DNA from: Kofleriaceae bacterium
Lineage (GTDB): Bacteria > Myxococcota_A > Polyangia > Haliangiales > Haliangiaceae
Reading direction: 5' to 3'
Length of the DNA stretch: 64,000 bases
NCBI GenBank assembly: GCA_020633495.1
Contig: JACKDR010000034.1
Span: forward strand, 4,667-68,666
Under the pieces are notes generated by a model, which had not been told where the DNA came from, did not search any database, and saw only the letters and a program-made list of their open reading frames with translations. The translations under genes were made by a program, and so were the position numbers. Shown here piece after piece: positions 44,715-54,272 of the stretch (positions are counted from its first letter, which is position 1; each line of letters begins with the position of its first letter).

Positions 44715-46283
44715 TCAGCCCTTGACGGTCAGCAGCGGCCACAGCCGCGCGACCCGCCGCGCGACGCCGGCCCGGGCGACGGTGTCGACCACCGGCGTGA
44801 TGTCCTTGTAGGCCCAGGGGCCTTCCTCCTTGAGGCGGTCGTCGTGGCGGGCGACGACGTCGCGCCGGCGGCGCACGATCGGGTCGTCGACGTCGATCGG
44901 CGTGACGACACGCAGCCGGGACCGGGCGGCGTCCCAGATCGCGGGCTCGACATGCCGCGCGGCGCCGCGCGCGACGCTGCGGCCCGCGCCGTGGCAGGCG
45001 CTGCACAGCGCCGAGGCCGCACCCTCGCCGGCGAGCAGCCAGCTCGCCGCGCCCATCGAGCCGGGGATGATCACCGGGTGGCCGCTCCAGCCGAACGCCG
45101 GCTCGGCACCGGGCGCGACCGGCCCCGGTCCGGGCGCCGGACACGCGCCCTTGCGGTGCAGGTGCAGATCGTCGTCGGCCGGCCAGATCAGGTTGTGGGG
45201 CGCGTCGTAGATCAGCCGCGCGTCGACGTCACGACCGAGGACCTCGCCGAGCACCCGCGCCGCCAGCCGGGCCAGCACCAGCCGGTTGACGAACGCGAAG
45301 TTGGCGGCGTTGGCGAGCGCGTCGAGGTAGCGCGCGGCCTCACCGGCGTGCGGCCCCGCGGTCGGCAGGGCGTAGAAGCCGTGCGCCGGATGGCCGACCC
45401 CGGCGGGATACAGCCCCCTCGCCCGGTCGGCGAAGTGGCCACCGACGAGGTGACCGAGGCCGACCGACCCCGAGTGCGCCATGATCGCGACCCGGCCGCG
45501 GCGCACGCCCCAGGCGTGCGCGGTGGCGCCGTCGGTGACGTCCTCGATCACCTGCAGCTCGACGAAGTGGTTGCCGCCGCCGATCGACCCGATCTGGGCG
45601 TCGCGACCGTGGACGCCCCCCGACGACCGGACCCAGTCGCCGAAGCCGTGCAGGCCGCGCGCGGCCAGGCCGCCACCGAGGTGGGCACGCGCCAGGTCGG
45701 CGACGACGCCGTCGCGGCCGAGGCCGCGCCAGATTCCCTGGTCGGCGTTGTCGGCGAACGTGTCGGCGAGCCCGGCGACGCCGGCGCGCAGGATCGCCTC
45801 GCGCTGCCGCGGCGACAGCGGCACGTCGCGCCCGCCCTCGAAGTAGGCGTGACGCAGCGGCCGCGCCAGCGCGTCGAGCCGCGGCGCCAGCTCGTCGACG
45901 GTGACGTCGGTGACGACCAGGCGCATGCCGCAGCAGACGTCGTTGCCGACCGCCTGGGGCACGACGAAGCCACGGCACGCCGCGACGGTGCCCACGGGGA
46001 TGCCGCCGCCGCGGTGCAGGTCGGGAGTGAGGACGACCCGCTCGAGCCGGCCCGGCGCGTCGCCCCAGTACGGCGCGATGGCGCCGGCCTGCTGGCGGCG
46101 CCACAGGTCGTCGAGGGTGCCGGCGATCCGCGCGAAGTCGACGGCCTGGACGATCGCGTCGTCCTCGACCGGGACCTCGGGCGAGGCCAGCAAGGTCATC
46201 GGGACCCCGTCGGGGTGATCGATGGAGAGGTGCGCGTCGTCGGTCCGGGTGACGCGCTCGCGGACACGGAAGCTGCTGGACAT
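44715..46283 (-). CDS. rtcB: RtcB-type RNA ligase
   Basis: The protein has 522 residues. RtcB joins RNA 2',3'-cyclic phosphate or 3'-phosphate ends with 5'-OH ends using GTP and Mn. Motifs seen: NDVCCGMRL (in the DxxCGM position), GGGNHFVEL, HSGSVGLGH, IIPGSMGAASWLL and SACHGAGRSVAR, which contains the guanylated His. These are the RtcB metal- and GTP-binding blocks. No archease gene or RtcR regulator lies beside it. It is upstream of the triheme cytochrome unit by 110 bases on the same strand. Confidence 0.92.
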   Translation of the reverse strand: MSSSFRVRERVTRTDDAHLSIDHPDGVPMTLLASPEVPVEDDAIVQAVDFARIAGTLDDLWRRQQAGAIAPYWGDAPGRLERVVLTPDLHRGGGIPVGTVAACRGFVVPQAVGNDVCCGMRLVVTDVTVDELAPRLDALARPLRHAYFEGGRDVPLSPRQREAILRAGVAGLADTFADNADQGIWRGLGRDGVVADLARAHLGGGLAARGLHGFGDWVRSSGGVHGRDAQIGSIGGGNHFVELQVIEDVTDGATAHAWGVRRGRVAIMAHSGSVGLGHLVGGHFADRARGLYPAGVGHPAHGFYALPTAGPHAGEAARYLDALANAANFAFVNRLVLARLAARVLGEVLGRDVDARLIYDAPHNLIWPADDDLHLHRKGACPAPGPGPVAPGAEPAFGWSGHPVIIPGSMGAASWLLAGEGAASALCSACHGAGRSVARGAARHVEPAIWDAARSRLRVVTPIDVDDPIVRRRRDVVARHDDRLKEEGPWAYKDITPVVDTVARAGVARRVARLWPLLTVKG

Positions 46284-46542
46284 GAGAAGGCGTCTCCGGC
46301 GCGGCGCGGGCCGCGCGGATCGGGCGTCCGCCGGGCGCACGGCGAGCGTGCGTCGCGGCGCGACGGTTCCGCCGCTCACGGCTCCACAGGAACCGCGACG
46401 GCAAGGGCGACGCGCCAGCAGCAACCGCGCGTCGACGGTCACTCTACGGATCGCCGCCGGCAGGTCAAGCGCGATCCGCGTGCCGACCGGCGTCCGGGCC
46501 CGGTGCGGCGCGGCCGCGCCGCCCGCGTGGCATGCTGGCGCG
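46284..46542. other. Divergent region between rtcB and a GNAT gene
   Basis: It is 259 bases long and must hold both promoters. I see no inverted repeat large enough to call, no clear consensus promoter, and no sigma-54-like GG...GC pair of the RtcR type. Confidence 0.4.
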
Positions 46543-47052
46543 GTGACGTCCCGCGCCCGCGCCACCGTCGTCCTGCGGCCGATGACCGACGACGAGCTCG
46601 CCGCCTACGTGCCGTGGGCGATCGACAACCTCGCCGCCGAGGTCGCGCGCGCCCGCGGCGTGACCGCGGCCCAGGCCCGGGCGCTGGCGCAGAGCCGGGT
46701 CGACGCGGTCCTGCCGGGTGGCCGCCCGCGGCCGGGCGAGGCGTTCCCGCTGGCGATCGTCGACGGCGCCGGTCCGACCGCCCGCCGCCACGGCACGATC
46801 CTCGCGGGCCTCGATCGCTCGCTCGGCCCGGTGCGCCTGTACCTGTACGACCTCGTCATCGACGCGCCGGCGCGCCGGCGCGGCCTCGGCCGTGCCGCGA
46901 TGGTCGCGCTCGAGGCGTTCGCCGCGGCCCGCGGCGTCCACACCATCGCGCTCAACGTCTTCGGCCACAACGCGGTGGCCGAGGCGCTGTACCGCTCGCT
47001 CGGCTACGTCGCCGAGCACACCGCGATGGCCAAGCGGCTCGGCGCGCCCTGA
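46543..47052 (+). CDS. GNAT-family acetyltransferase
   Basis: The protein has 169 residues and starts at GTG 46543. The acetyl-CoA binding motif A is APARRRGLGRAAMVALEAF (RRGLG), followed by LNVFGHNAVAEALYRSLGY, the typical GNAT motif B. The first half LRPMTDDELAAYVPWAI resembles the N-terminal strand-helix region. The amine substrate is unknown. It ends close to the convergent VWA lipoprotein stop. Confidence 0.86.
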   Translation: MTSRARATVVLRPMTDDELAAYVPWAIDNLAAEVARARGVTAAQARALAQSRVDAVLPGGRPRPGEAFPLAIVDGAGPTARRHGTILAGLDRSLGPVRLYLYDLVIDAPARRRGLGRAAMVALEAFAAARGVHTIALNVFGHNAVAEALYRSLGYVAEHTAMAKRLGAP

Positions 47053-47076
47053 CCCACGCCGGCACGTCGCCCGCCG

Positions 47077-48222
47077 TCACCGCGACTCGGTCGCACAGCC
47101 CAGCGCGATCGTGACGGTGGCGCCAGCGTCGCCCCGGACCGTGCCGCAGGTGGCGTCGCACAGCACGATCCGGCGCGGCGCCGCCGGGTCGTCGTACGAC
47201 CAGGCGTCGCCACCGGCCGGGCACGCCGCGGCGCCGGCCACGTACGGCACGGTGGTCGCGGCGCCGCCGCTCGGCGTGACGACCACGTTGACCGCCTGGA
47301 GATCCGGGCTGCCGGTGGTCGGCGTCGGGATGCGGTACGTGCACGCGGCCGCGTCGTCGCGGATCGCGCGCAACGCGGCGACCATCTCGGCACCAGGGTC
47401 GGCGGTCGGATCGATCGCGGCCGCGGCGCCGGTCCCGCCGGCGGCGGCCACGGTGTCGAGGCTGGCGAGCCCGGGGCCGATCGCGATCACGTACGTGCGC
47501 ACCGGTGGCGATGCGTCGACGCCGGCCGCGGCGATGGTCGCGAGGTCGGACACCGCGGCGCCGCACTCGGTCGGCAGACCGTCAGTGGCGAGCACCACCG
47601 CGACGCTCTGGTCGGGGTGCGCCGCCGACCACGCGGCGGCGTGATCGACGGCGCCCTGCAGCGCCGGACCCGTCGGGGTCGCGGTCGACGGGCCGTGGAG
47701 CTGGGTCGACTGGATGATCGCCGGTGCCGCGGCGGGCAACGCCGCGATCTCCACCTCCGGGGTGGCGTAGTCAGCGGCGGCGCACGAGTCGGCGTTGTCC
47801 ACGGCGCCGAGGCACAGGCTCTGGAAGCAGGGGCCACACGCGGCGCCGCCGCAGTCCGCATCGGTCACGCAGCTCGCGGCCGTGCACGCGGTCTGCGGCA
47901 CGCCGAAGTACTGGAGCCCGAGCCCGACCCCGGTGGCGCCCGGCGCCTGGGCGAAGGTCGCGAGCGCGCCGGTGACGGCGTGCCAGCGATCGCCGCCGAT
48001 CGCGACCGGGTCGGCCATCGAGCCCGACTGATCGAGCATCACGTAGAGGGCGAGCGGCGCCGCCTCGGCGACCACGATCTCGGGGCTGCACGCCGCGGCG
48101 TCCGGCGCGCGGTCGCCATCGACGGCGCCGTCATGATCAGCGCCACCGCCGTCGGGGGTGTCGGCGGGCGCGCCGCAGGCACCGAGAATCACGAGACCGA
48201 TCCACCATCGAGATGTAGGCAA
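47077..48222 (-). CDS. VWA-domain lipoprotein
   Basis: The protein has 381 residues. I start it at TTG 48222, because AAGGAG stands four bases upstream and the next residues give a good signal (VILGAC, Cys17). ATG starts further up would add an unrelated N-terminus. The VWA domain opens LYVMLDQSGSMAD, containing the MIDAS DxSxS, with LATDGLPTEC as the later metal region. A Cys-rich loop interrupts the domain (CTAASCVTDADCGGAACGPC). The end carries an Ig-like segment. A surface-exposed binding role is probable. Confidence 0.8.
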   Translation of the reverse strand: MPTSRWWIGLVILGACGAPADTPDGGGADHDGAVDGDRAPDAAACSPEIVVAEAAPLALYVMLDQSGSMADPVAIGGDRWHAVTGALATFAQAPGATGVGLGLQYFGVPQTACTAASCVTDADCGGAACGPCFQSLCLGAVDNADSCAAADYATPEVEIAALPAAAPAIIQSTQLHGPSTATPTGPALQGAVDHAAAWSAAHPDQSVAVVLATDGLPTECGAAVSDLATIAAAGVDASPPVRTYVIAIGPGLASLDTVAAAGGTGAAAAIDPTADPGAEMVAALRAIRDDAAACTYRIPTPTTGSPDLQAVNVVVTPSGGAATTVPYVAGAAACPAGGDAWSYDDPAAPRRIVLCDATCGTVRGDAGATVTIALGCATESR

Positions 48223-48385
48223 GGGGCTCCTTGGCGGCTGCCCCGACGCGGGGCGCGCGCTGCCTGGATGGAGTCCGCAGGGCGCCGCGCGTGACGGCGT
48301 GCCGGTGACCGACCACGCGACGGCCCGCGTCATGTGACCGCAGCGGGCGCGGCCTCCGCGGCCAGGTTCCGTGGTCGCATGGGCC

Positions 48386-49153
48386 ATGCGCCTGATCCAC
48401 GCCCTGCCCTTCGTGGTCGCCGCGGCCTGCGGCGGCTCGCCTCCACCCGCCGGCGCCCCGCCGCGCGCCGCCGCCGGCCCGCCGTGCGACGCGCCGCCGA
48501 TCGATCTGCTGGCCGGCGGCGCCGACACGATCCTCGTCGAGGAGCCGACCGGCCTGGTCAGCGACGCCTACCCGGTGCTGTCCCTCGACAGCGGCGCCCA
48601 CCCGCTCGGCGGCGACGACGTCGTCGCGGTGCGCTGCGTCGGCGACGGCGACGGCGGCGCCATGGGCGACTGCGAGCTCGTCGTCGGGGCGCCTGGCGGC
48701 GAGGCCCGCTGGAGCGCCGGCGTCGCCGACGCCGCCACCGACATGCCCGCCGGCGACGTCGTCACGCTGCACGCGCCGCTCGCCGTCGACGTCACCGGCG
48801 ACGGCGTCGCCGAGTGGGTCCTGACCTGGGACGTCCTCGGCGAGTCGATGCCCGCGGTCGGCTCGCAGGCCACGACCTGGCTCGCGATCGTCGCCGTGCC
48901 GGCGGCGCCGGCGGCGGTGACGACGCTGTACGGCCCGGTCGCCACCACCGCCAGCGGCGCCGGCGGCCTCGAGGCATGCGACGCCACGGTCGAGGCGCGG
49001 GTCTGCGCGGCGCGCGCCGACGTGACGCGGTCGCGACGCTGCCAGCTCGCGATCTGCGTCGACGCCGCGCCCGACGAGCGCGGCGAGCTGGGCTGCACGC
49101 CGCCCGAGGCCCTCGACGAGCGCGTCACCTGGGACGGCGCCGCGTTCCGCTGA
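48386..49153 (+). CDS. Lipoprotein, unknown function
   Basis: The protein has 255 residues with start ATG 48386 and lipobox AAAC. The mature protein holds an acidic Asp/Val-rich beta structure (DDVVAVRCVGDGDGG, CELVVGAPGGEARW, DVTGDGVAEWVLTW), in which DVTGDGVAEW looks like a single FG-GAP/Ca-binding loop. The Cys are at even spacing at the C-terminus (VCAARAD, CQLAICVDAAPDERGELGC). No enzyme motif is seen. The stop is 15 bases from that of the convergent kinase gene. Confidence 0.66.
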   Translation: MRLIHALPFVVAAACGGSPPPAGAPPRAAAGPPCDAPPIDLLAGGADTILVEEPTGLVSDAYPVLSLDSGAHPLGGDDVVAVRCVGDGDGGAMGDCELVVGAPGGEARWSAGVADAATDMPAGDVVTLHAPLAVDVTGDGVAEWVLTWDVLGESMPAVGSQATTWLAIVAVPAAPAAVTTLYGPVATTASGAGGLEACDATVEARVCAARADVTRSRRCQLAICVDAAPDERGELGCTPPEALDERVTWDGAAFR

Positions 49154-49168
49154 TCCCCGGCCCGCCGG

Positions 49169-52100
49169 TCAGGTCGCGGCGAGCCGGGCATCGAGCCGCG
49201 CGACCTTGGCGACCGCGCCCCACGCGGCGTAGGCGTCGCGCGCCGCGCTCAGCGCGCGCCGCGCCGCCGCCGGATCGTCGGGGTGGCAGCGCGCCTCCAG
49301 CTCGTGGGCCAGCGCGACGTCGTTGATCCAGCCGCCGGCGTCGGCCTGGGCGCGCGCCGCGGCGAACCCGGCGCGGGCGCCGGCGAGGTCGCCGTCGAGC
49401 CGGCGCAGCTCGGCCTCGACCAGCCCGACGCGGTGGGCGAAGTTGACCGGGGCGTGGCCGGCCAGCGCACGGAGCGCGGCCAGGCTGGCGTCGACGCGGC
49501 CGCGCAGCGCCGCGCGCGTCGCGGCGTCGTCGCCGACGTCGTCGAGCAGGCGGCACGCGGCGAGCGCCGCGAACTGGTGCAGGATCGGCACGTGCCACAC
49601 CGACGGCGCGGCGTCGAGGTGGTCGCGCGCGATCTCGAGGTGGTGGGCGGCGTCGCCGGCCTCGCCGAGGTACGCGTGGGCCAGGCCCATCGCGATCCGG
49701 AGGACGAAGACGCCGCTGCGCGAGCCCTGGCGCGCTGACGCCTCGAGCTCGGCCGCCGCGGAGAAGTCGGGGCCGTCGAGGCTCGGCGCCCCGGGCAACC
49801 GGCCGGTCAGGGCCTGGAGCAGCCGCTCGAACGGGGCGTGGACGTGGACCGCGTTGACCTCGCCGAGCGCGCGCATCTCGGCGCCGACGGCGAGCGCCTC
49901 GTCGCACAGCGGCCCCAGCGGACGCCCGGCGTAGATCGAGCTGTGGACGTAGCCGTGGATCGCGTACGCGCCGTACTCGAGATCGCCGCTGCGTCGGCCG
50001 ATCGTCCAGGTCTCGCGCAGCGGCGGCAGCGTCGACGCCAGCGGCACCATCCACGGGCACACCAGGTTGTAGACGACGTGGCGGGTCGCGGTCTCGAGGC
50101 GACGATCGGGCCAGCGCTCGATCAGCGACAGCGCCAGCTGGCCCCAGGCGTGGGCGGTCGGCAGCATGCCGACGGTGTTGAGCACGATGCCGAACAGCGC
50201 CAGCGCGTACGGCGTCGCCGTCGACAGGCCGCGCGCGATCGACGTCTGGATCAGGTTGCACGCGATCACCGGCAGCAGCATCGGCCGCGCGAAGTAGGCG
50301 GCGGGCGCCAGCCGGACCTGCAGCCGGGTCGCCGCGGCGATCGTCGGATCCGAGACGTCGGGCATCGCCGCCAGGCCCTCGGGCCCGACCGCGGTCAGCG
50401 CGGCGAGCGCGCGCTCGAAGGCGGCGCCGACCTCGGCGGCGCCGGGGTCGGCCGGCAGGTCGACGCCGAGCAGCCGCAGCGCCGCCATGCCGCCGTCGAC
50501 CGCGGCGCCGTACTCGCGGCGACCGACGCGGGCGTCGATCTCGACCTCCCAGGCGACCAGCTGATCGAGGACGGTGCGGGCGCCGGCCTTGACGTCGGCG
50601 CACCGGGTCGCCAGCGCGTCCCACTCGCCGGCCAGGTAGGCGGCCTCGGCGGCGCCGGCGTGCAGGCCCAGCCACAGGTCGTAGGCGGCGTCGCGGGCGT
50701 CGGCGGCGAGCCGCGCGATGCCGCGCTCGAAGCACGCGAACGCCAGCGGGAACGCGGCGGCGCCGCGGGCCAGGCGGCCGGCGTCGAGCGCGAGCGCCGC
50801 GACCCGGCGGCGCTCGTCGCGGTCGAGCCGGCCCGCCGCGGCGTGGAGGTGACGGACCGCCTCGAACACCCACGCCCCGGCCGGCGCGTCGGCGTGGCGC
50901 GCCACGAGCGCGCGGCCCAGCGCCAGGTGGTGGGTCGTGCGGGCGTCGTCGTCGAGCCTGGCCACGACGGCCTCGCGGATCCGGTCGTGGTAGGTCGCGA
51001 CCGGATCGTCGGCGCCGGCGCCACGCCAGCCGATCAGCGACAGGCTGCGCAGCGCCAGCAGCGCGGGCAGCGCCGCGGCGTCGAGGCCGGCGGCCTCGAA
51101 CAACAGCGACTGCGGCACCGGGGCCCCGGCGACCGCGACGACCTCGATCAACGCGCGCTGCTCGGCGGGCAGCGCGCCGAGCCGGGCGGTGATGGCGTCG
51201 TCGAGGGTGACCGCGCCGTCGAGCGCCGCCGCCGGCGTCGCCGCGACGTAGCGCGCCAGCTCCTCGATGAAGAACGGCACGCCCTCGGCCTCCTCGACCA
51301 GGAAGCGCAGGCGGGCGTCGTCGCCGTGGCCGCCGAGCTCGCGCAGCACCGCCCGGGCCAGGCGCTCGGCCTCGAGCCGCGGCAGCGGCCCGATCGGCAG
51401 CTCGACGACGTGGCGCTCCTCGGTCAGCTGCGCGCACTCGGCGAAGTAGTCGGTCAGCGCCGGGTTGGCGGCGGCGTCGTCGGCGCGGTAGCTCACCACG
51501 ACCAGCAGGCGGGCCCGGCCGCGCTCGCGCACCAGCGCGGCCAGCAGGCGCGCGCTGTCGGCGTCCGCCCACTGCAGGTCGTCGATCGACAGCACCAGCA
51601 GGTGCTCGACGGCGACCGCCTCGACCAGCGCCTGCAGCGCGGCCCAGGCGCGGCGTCGGTGCTCGACCGCCTCGAGCGCGGGCTCGACGGCGGCGACCGC
51701 GGCGGCGACCGACGGCACCGCGACCAGCGCCGGGAACACCTGGGCCAGCTCGCCGATGCGCTCGGGCAGCACGCGCGCCAGCCGCGCCGGGTCGAGCCGG
51801 GCCAGGTGCGCCGCCAGCTCGTCGACGATGCCGTCGAACGCCTTGTACGGCACGCTCTCGCGCTCGTAGCAGCGCCCGTGCAGCACCAGCGCGCCGTCGA
51901 CCGCGCGGACGCCGAGGTTGAAGCTGCGCAGCATCGCGCTCTTGCCGATGCCCGACGGGCCGTGGGCGTGGACGACGACGCGCTGGCCCAGGCGGGCCAG
52001 GCCGTAGGCCTGCTCGAGGACGCGCAGCTCGCGGCGGCGGCCCACGAACGGCGACCGCACCGTGCGATCGATCAGGCGGCGGCGGGTCTCCTGATCGCCG

Positions 52101-53098
52101 TCGACCAGGCGGAGCAGCTCGGGGCCGGTCGGCCGGCGGTCGGCGACCGGGTGCATCAGCGCCATGCACACGTCGGCGAGATCGGCGGGCACCTCGGGCA
52201 CCAGCTCGTCGGGCGACGGCGGGGTCTCGTGGGTCTTCTTGAAGTAGAGATCGAGCAGGCTGTCGCCGTCGTGCGGCAGCCGCCCCACCAGCACCTGGTA
52301 CAGCATCGTGCCCACCGAGTACCAGTCGCTGGCCGGGCCGACCGCGGTGCCGGCGAGCTGCTCGGGCGACATGAAGTCGGGGGTGCCGGCGGTCGGGCCC
52401 CGGCCGTCGCGGGCGGAGCCGACCGGCTCGGCGAGGCCGAAGTCGACGACGACGACGTGGCCGTCGCCGCGGACCAGGACGTTGTCGGGCTTGATGTCGC
52501 CGTGCCAGACCCCGGCGTCGTGCAGCGCGACCAGGCCCCGGATCAGCTCGGCCAGCGCGGCGCGGATCGCGTCGTAGGGGACGGTCGGCGGGGTCGGCGG
52601 CGCGTCCTCGAGCGACGGCTGCCGGGTCACGACCCGGGTCGTCGTCGACTGGGTCGGCGCCCGGGTCGAGAACATCAGCTCGTCGGGGGCGCGGGTCAGC
52701 GGCAGCGGCCGGGTCGCCAGGTGCGTGCTCGACGGGCCGCGCGCCCACCGGGTGAAGCTGACGCCGTCGACGTGGGCCATCGTGAAGAACCACAGCCCGG
52801 CCTCGGACGCCAGCTCGAAGACCGGCGCCAGGTTGGGGTGGGCGACGTCGGCGACGGCGCGGAACTCGCGCTTGAGGCGGACCCCGGCCGCGGCATCGGC
52901 GAGCGACAGGGTCTTGAGCGCGACCCGGATGCCGCGCTCGCGATCGACGGCGTCGTAGACGGTGCCCATCCCGCCCATGCCGAGGCGGCCGACCACGTCG
53001 TAGCGGCCGAGCCGCACCGGCGCGTCCGGCGCGCTGTCGGCGAGCCGCTCGAGCAGGTCGCTGCCCGGTCCGGCCCCGGCCGGCGTGTCCTCGACCAT
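49169..53098 (-). CDS. Ser/Thr kinase fused to AAA-type ATPase and TPR-like region (second copy)
   Basis: The protein has 1309 residues. Kinase: GMGGMGTVYDA, VALKTLSLAD, catalytic loop WHGDIKPDN in which the usual Arg of HRD is Gly, VVDFGLAE, SPEQL. A Thr/Pro-rich insert lies at about 125-170. The AAA part opens SPFVGRRRELRVLEQ and has a Walker A GPSGIGKSAM and Walker B LLVLSIDDLQWAD. GRCYERESVPYKAFDGIVDEL matches the other giant at 35585 nearly word for word. The C-terminal 700 residues are TPR-like helices. The HRD variation may alter kinase activity. It follows the two SPFH genes by 130 bases. Confidence 0.9.
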   Translation of the reverse strand: MVEDTPAGAGPGSDLLERLADSAPDAPVRLGRYDVVGRLGMGGMGTVYDAVDRERGIRVALKTLSLADAAAGVRLKREFRAVADVAHPNLAPVFELASEAGLWFFTMAHVDGVSFTRWARGPSSTHLATRPLPLTRAPDELMFSTRAPTQSTTTRVVTRQPSLEDAPPTPPTVPYDAIRAALAELIRGLVALHDAGVWHGDIKPDNVLVRGDGHVVVVDFGLAEPVGSARDGRGPTAGTPDFMSPEQLAGTAVGPASDWYSVGTMLYQVLVGRLPHDGDSLLDLYFKKTHETPPSPDELVPEVPADLADVCMALMHPVADRRPTGPELLRLVDGDQETRRRLIDRTVRSPFVGRRRELRVLEQAYGLARLGQRVVVHAHGPSGIGKSAMLRSFNLGVRAVDGALVLHGRCYERESVPYKAFDGIVDELAAHLARLDPARLARVLPERIGELAQVFPALVAVPSVAAAVAAVEPALEAVEHRRRAWAALQALVEAVAVEHLLVLSIDDLQWADADSARLLAALVRERGRARLLVVVSYRADDAAANPALTDYFAECAQLTEERHVVELPIGPLPRLEAERLARAVLRELGGHGDDARLRFLVEEAEGVPFFIEELARYVAATPAAALDGAVTLDDAITARLGALPAEQRALIEVVAVAGAPVPQSLLFEAAGLDAAALPALLALRSLSLIGWRGAGADDPVATYHDRIREAVVARLDDDARTTHHLALGRALVARHADAPAGAWVFEAVRHLHAAAGRLDRDERRRVAALALDAGRLARGAAAFPLAFACFERGIARLAADARDAAYDLWLGLHAGAAEAAYLAGEWDALATRCADVKAGARTVLDQLVAWEVEIDARVGRREYGAAVDGGMAALRLLGVDLPADPGAAEVGAAFERALAALTAVGPEGLAAMPDVSDPTIAAATRLQVRLAPAAYFARPMLLPVIACNLIQTSIARGLSTATPYALALFGIVLNTVGMLPTAHAWGQLALSLIERWPDRRLETATRHVVYNLVCPWMVPLASTLPPLRETWTIGRRSGDLEYGAYAIHGYVHSSIYAGRPLGPLCDEALAVGAEMRALGEVNAVHVHAPFERLLQALTGRLPGAPSLDGPDFSAAAELEASARQGSRSGVFVLRIAMGLAHAYLGEAGDAAHHLEIARDHLDAAPSVWHVPILHQFAALAACRLLDDVGDDAATRAALRGRVDASLAALRALAGHAPVNFAHRVGLVEAELRRLDGDLAGARAGFAAARAQADAGGWINDVALAHELEARCHPDDPAAARRALSAARDAYAAWGAVAKVARLDARLAAT

Positions 53099-53154
53099 GC
53101 CGCCAGTATCGCACCACTGGCGCGCCGGCGTCGGGCCCGGGCGGCCGGACCGCG

Positions 53155-53216
53155 GGCGCCGCGATCCGCGCCGCGGCCGCCGCGATCCGCCCCGCGGCCG
53201 CCGCGATCCGGACCGC
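53155..53216. repeat. Three tandem 21-bp units with core CCGCGATCCG
   Basis: Units at 53155-53174 (one base short), 53175-53195 and 53196-53216 share GGCCGCCGCGATCCG then two variable bases then CCGC. It lies in the 130-bp gap between the SPFH lipoprotein stop and the kinase start. Purpose unknown; a protein-binding array or a small RNA hairpin are both possible. Confidence 0.75.
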
Positions 53217-53228
53217 GCGCCGCCCCGG

Positions 53229-54272
53229 CTACGGCGCGGCCGGCGGCGCTGGCTCGGTCGCCGGCGGCGGCACCGGCGGCGCCGTCCCGGTGGCCTCGGG
53301 CGCAGCGGCGCCGGCGGGATCGACCGCGGGCGCGGGCGACGCCGGGTCGGGCGTGGGGCCGTCCGGCGTCGGCACCGGCTTCTGGGCCTCCTTCATGTAC
53401 TTGGCCTCCATCTCGTCGAGCAGGTGCTCGTCGTCGGCGGTCAGCACCTTGCGCTTGCCGTCGGTCAGCACCTGCGGCAGCCCGGTGCCCTCGGGCATGT
53501 TGGGCAGCACGATGATCGCGTGGTTCTGCGACGCCCCGATCGCGCGGTAGGCCTGGACCGCGCGCTGCTGCACGTACAGCGGATCCAGCGTCGAGCTGAT
53601 GATCTGCTGCTGCTTGGCGACCCGCAGGGCCTCGAGGACGCGGATCGCGGCCTCCTTGCTGGCCTTGGCCAGGACGTACTCCTGCCGCTCCAGCTCCTGC
53701 TTCTTGGCGATCTTGCGCGAGATCGCGTCGGCGACCTCGGCGGGGAACGTGATCTGCCCGATGTCGACGCTCTCGATGATGATCGGCGTGGCGCCGAACT
53801 TCTCGGCCAGCTTGTCGGCGATCAGCTGGCGGACCTTGGGGGTCTCGAGCTGGATCGCGGTGGCCGAGAACCGGGTGACCTGCTCGCGGACGATCGTCCG
53901 CAGCGGCTCCTTGACGTTCCACTCGTACCAGTTGGCCCCGCCCCACTGCTCGACGATCTGCTTGACCGAGCCGTCCTGCAGCTTGATCCGGGTGTTGACC
54001 TCGAAGCTGACGCTGAGGTTGTCGCTGGTCAGCAGGTCGAAGTCTTCCTTGTAGCTCTTGGCCCGCATGTCGACGTTCTCGACGTACAGGCGCCACGACA
54101 GCCCGGTGGTGGCCGGGCCGCGCAGGGTCTCGCGGTACTCCATGGCGCCGAACAGGATCGGCTTGTGATAGACGTAGCCCTCGTGCCCCTGCGGCACCTC
54201 GGGGTTGGTGCAGGCGGCGAGCGCGGCCGTCGCGACGACGGCGGCGACCATGACCAGGCGGCGCGGGGTCAT
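53229..54272 (-). CDS. SPFH/prohibitin-like lipoprotein
   Basis: The protein has 347 residues. The signal ends LAAC (Cys21). The SPFH domain follows (HEGYVYHKPILFGAMEYRET, SVSFEVNTRIKLQD, VREQVTRFSATAI), then a coiled-coil rich helix (DAISRKIAKKQELERQEYVL, EALRVAKQQQIISSTLDP) typical of stomatins/prohibitins. The C-terminal 65 residues are Pro/Ala rich. Lipidation instead of a transmembrane anchor is unusual for SPFH. It is translationally coupled with its upstream homologue by one shared base (TGATG). Confidence 0.83.
   Translation of the reverse strand: MTPRRLVMVAAVVATAALAACTNPEVPQGHEGYVYHKPILFGAMEYRETLRGPATTGLSWRLYVENVDMRAKSYKEDFDLLTSDNLSVSFEVNTRIKLQDGSVKQIVEQWGGANWYEWNVKEPLRTIVREQVTRFSATAIQLETPKVRQLIADKLAEKFGATPIIIESVDIGQITFPAEVADAISRKIAKKQELERQEYVLAKASKEAAIRVLEALRVAKQQQIISSTLDPLYVQQRAVQAYRAIGASQNHAIIVLPNMPEGTGLPQVLTDGKRKVLTADDEHLLDEMEAKYMKEAQKPVPTPDGPTPDPASPAPAVDPAGAAAPEATGTAPPVPPPATEPAPPAAP

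Noticed and set aside
49838..53515. Plus-strand frame of about 1200 codons antisense to the second giant kinase
   Set aside because: Arg/Gly/Val-rich shadow with no motif, while the minus-strand frame has full kinase and ATPase motifs.
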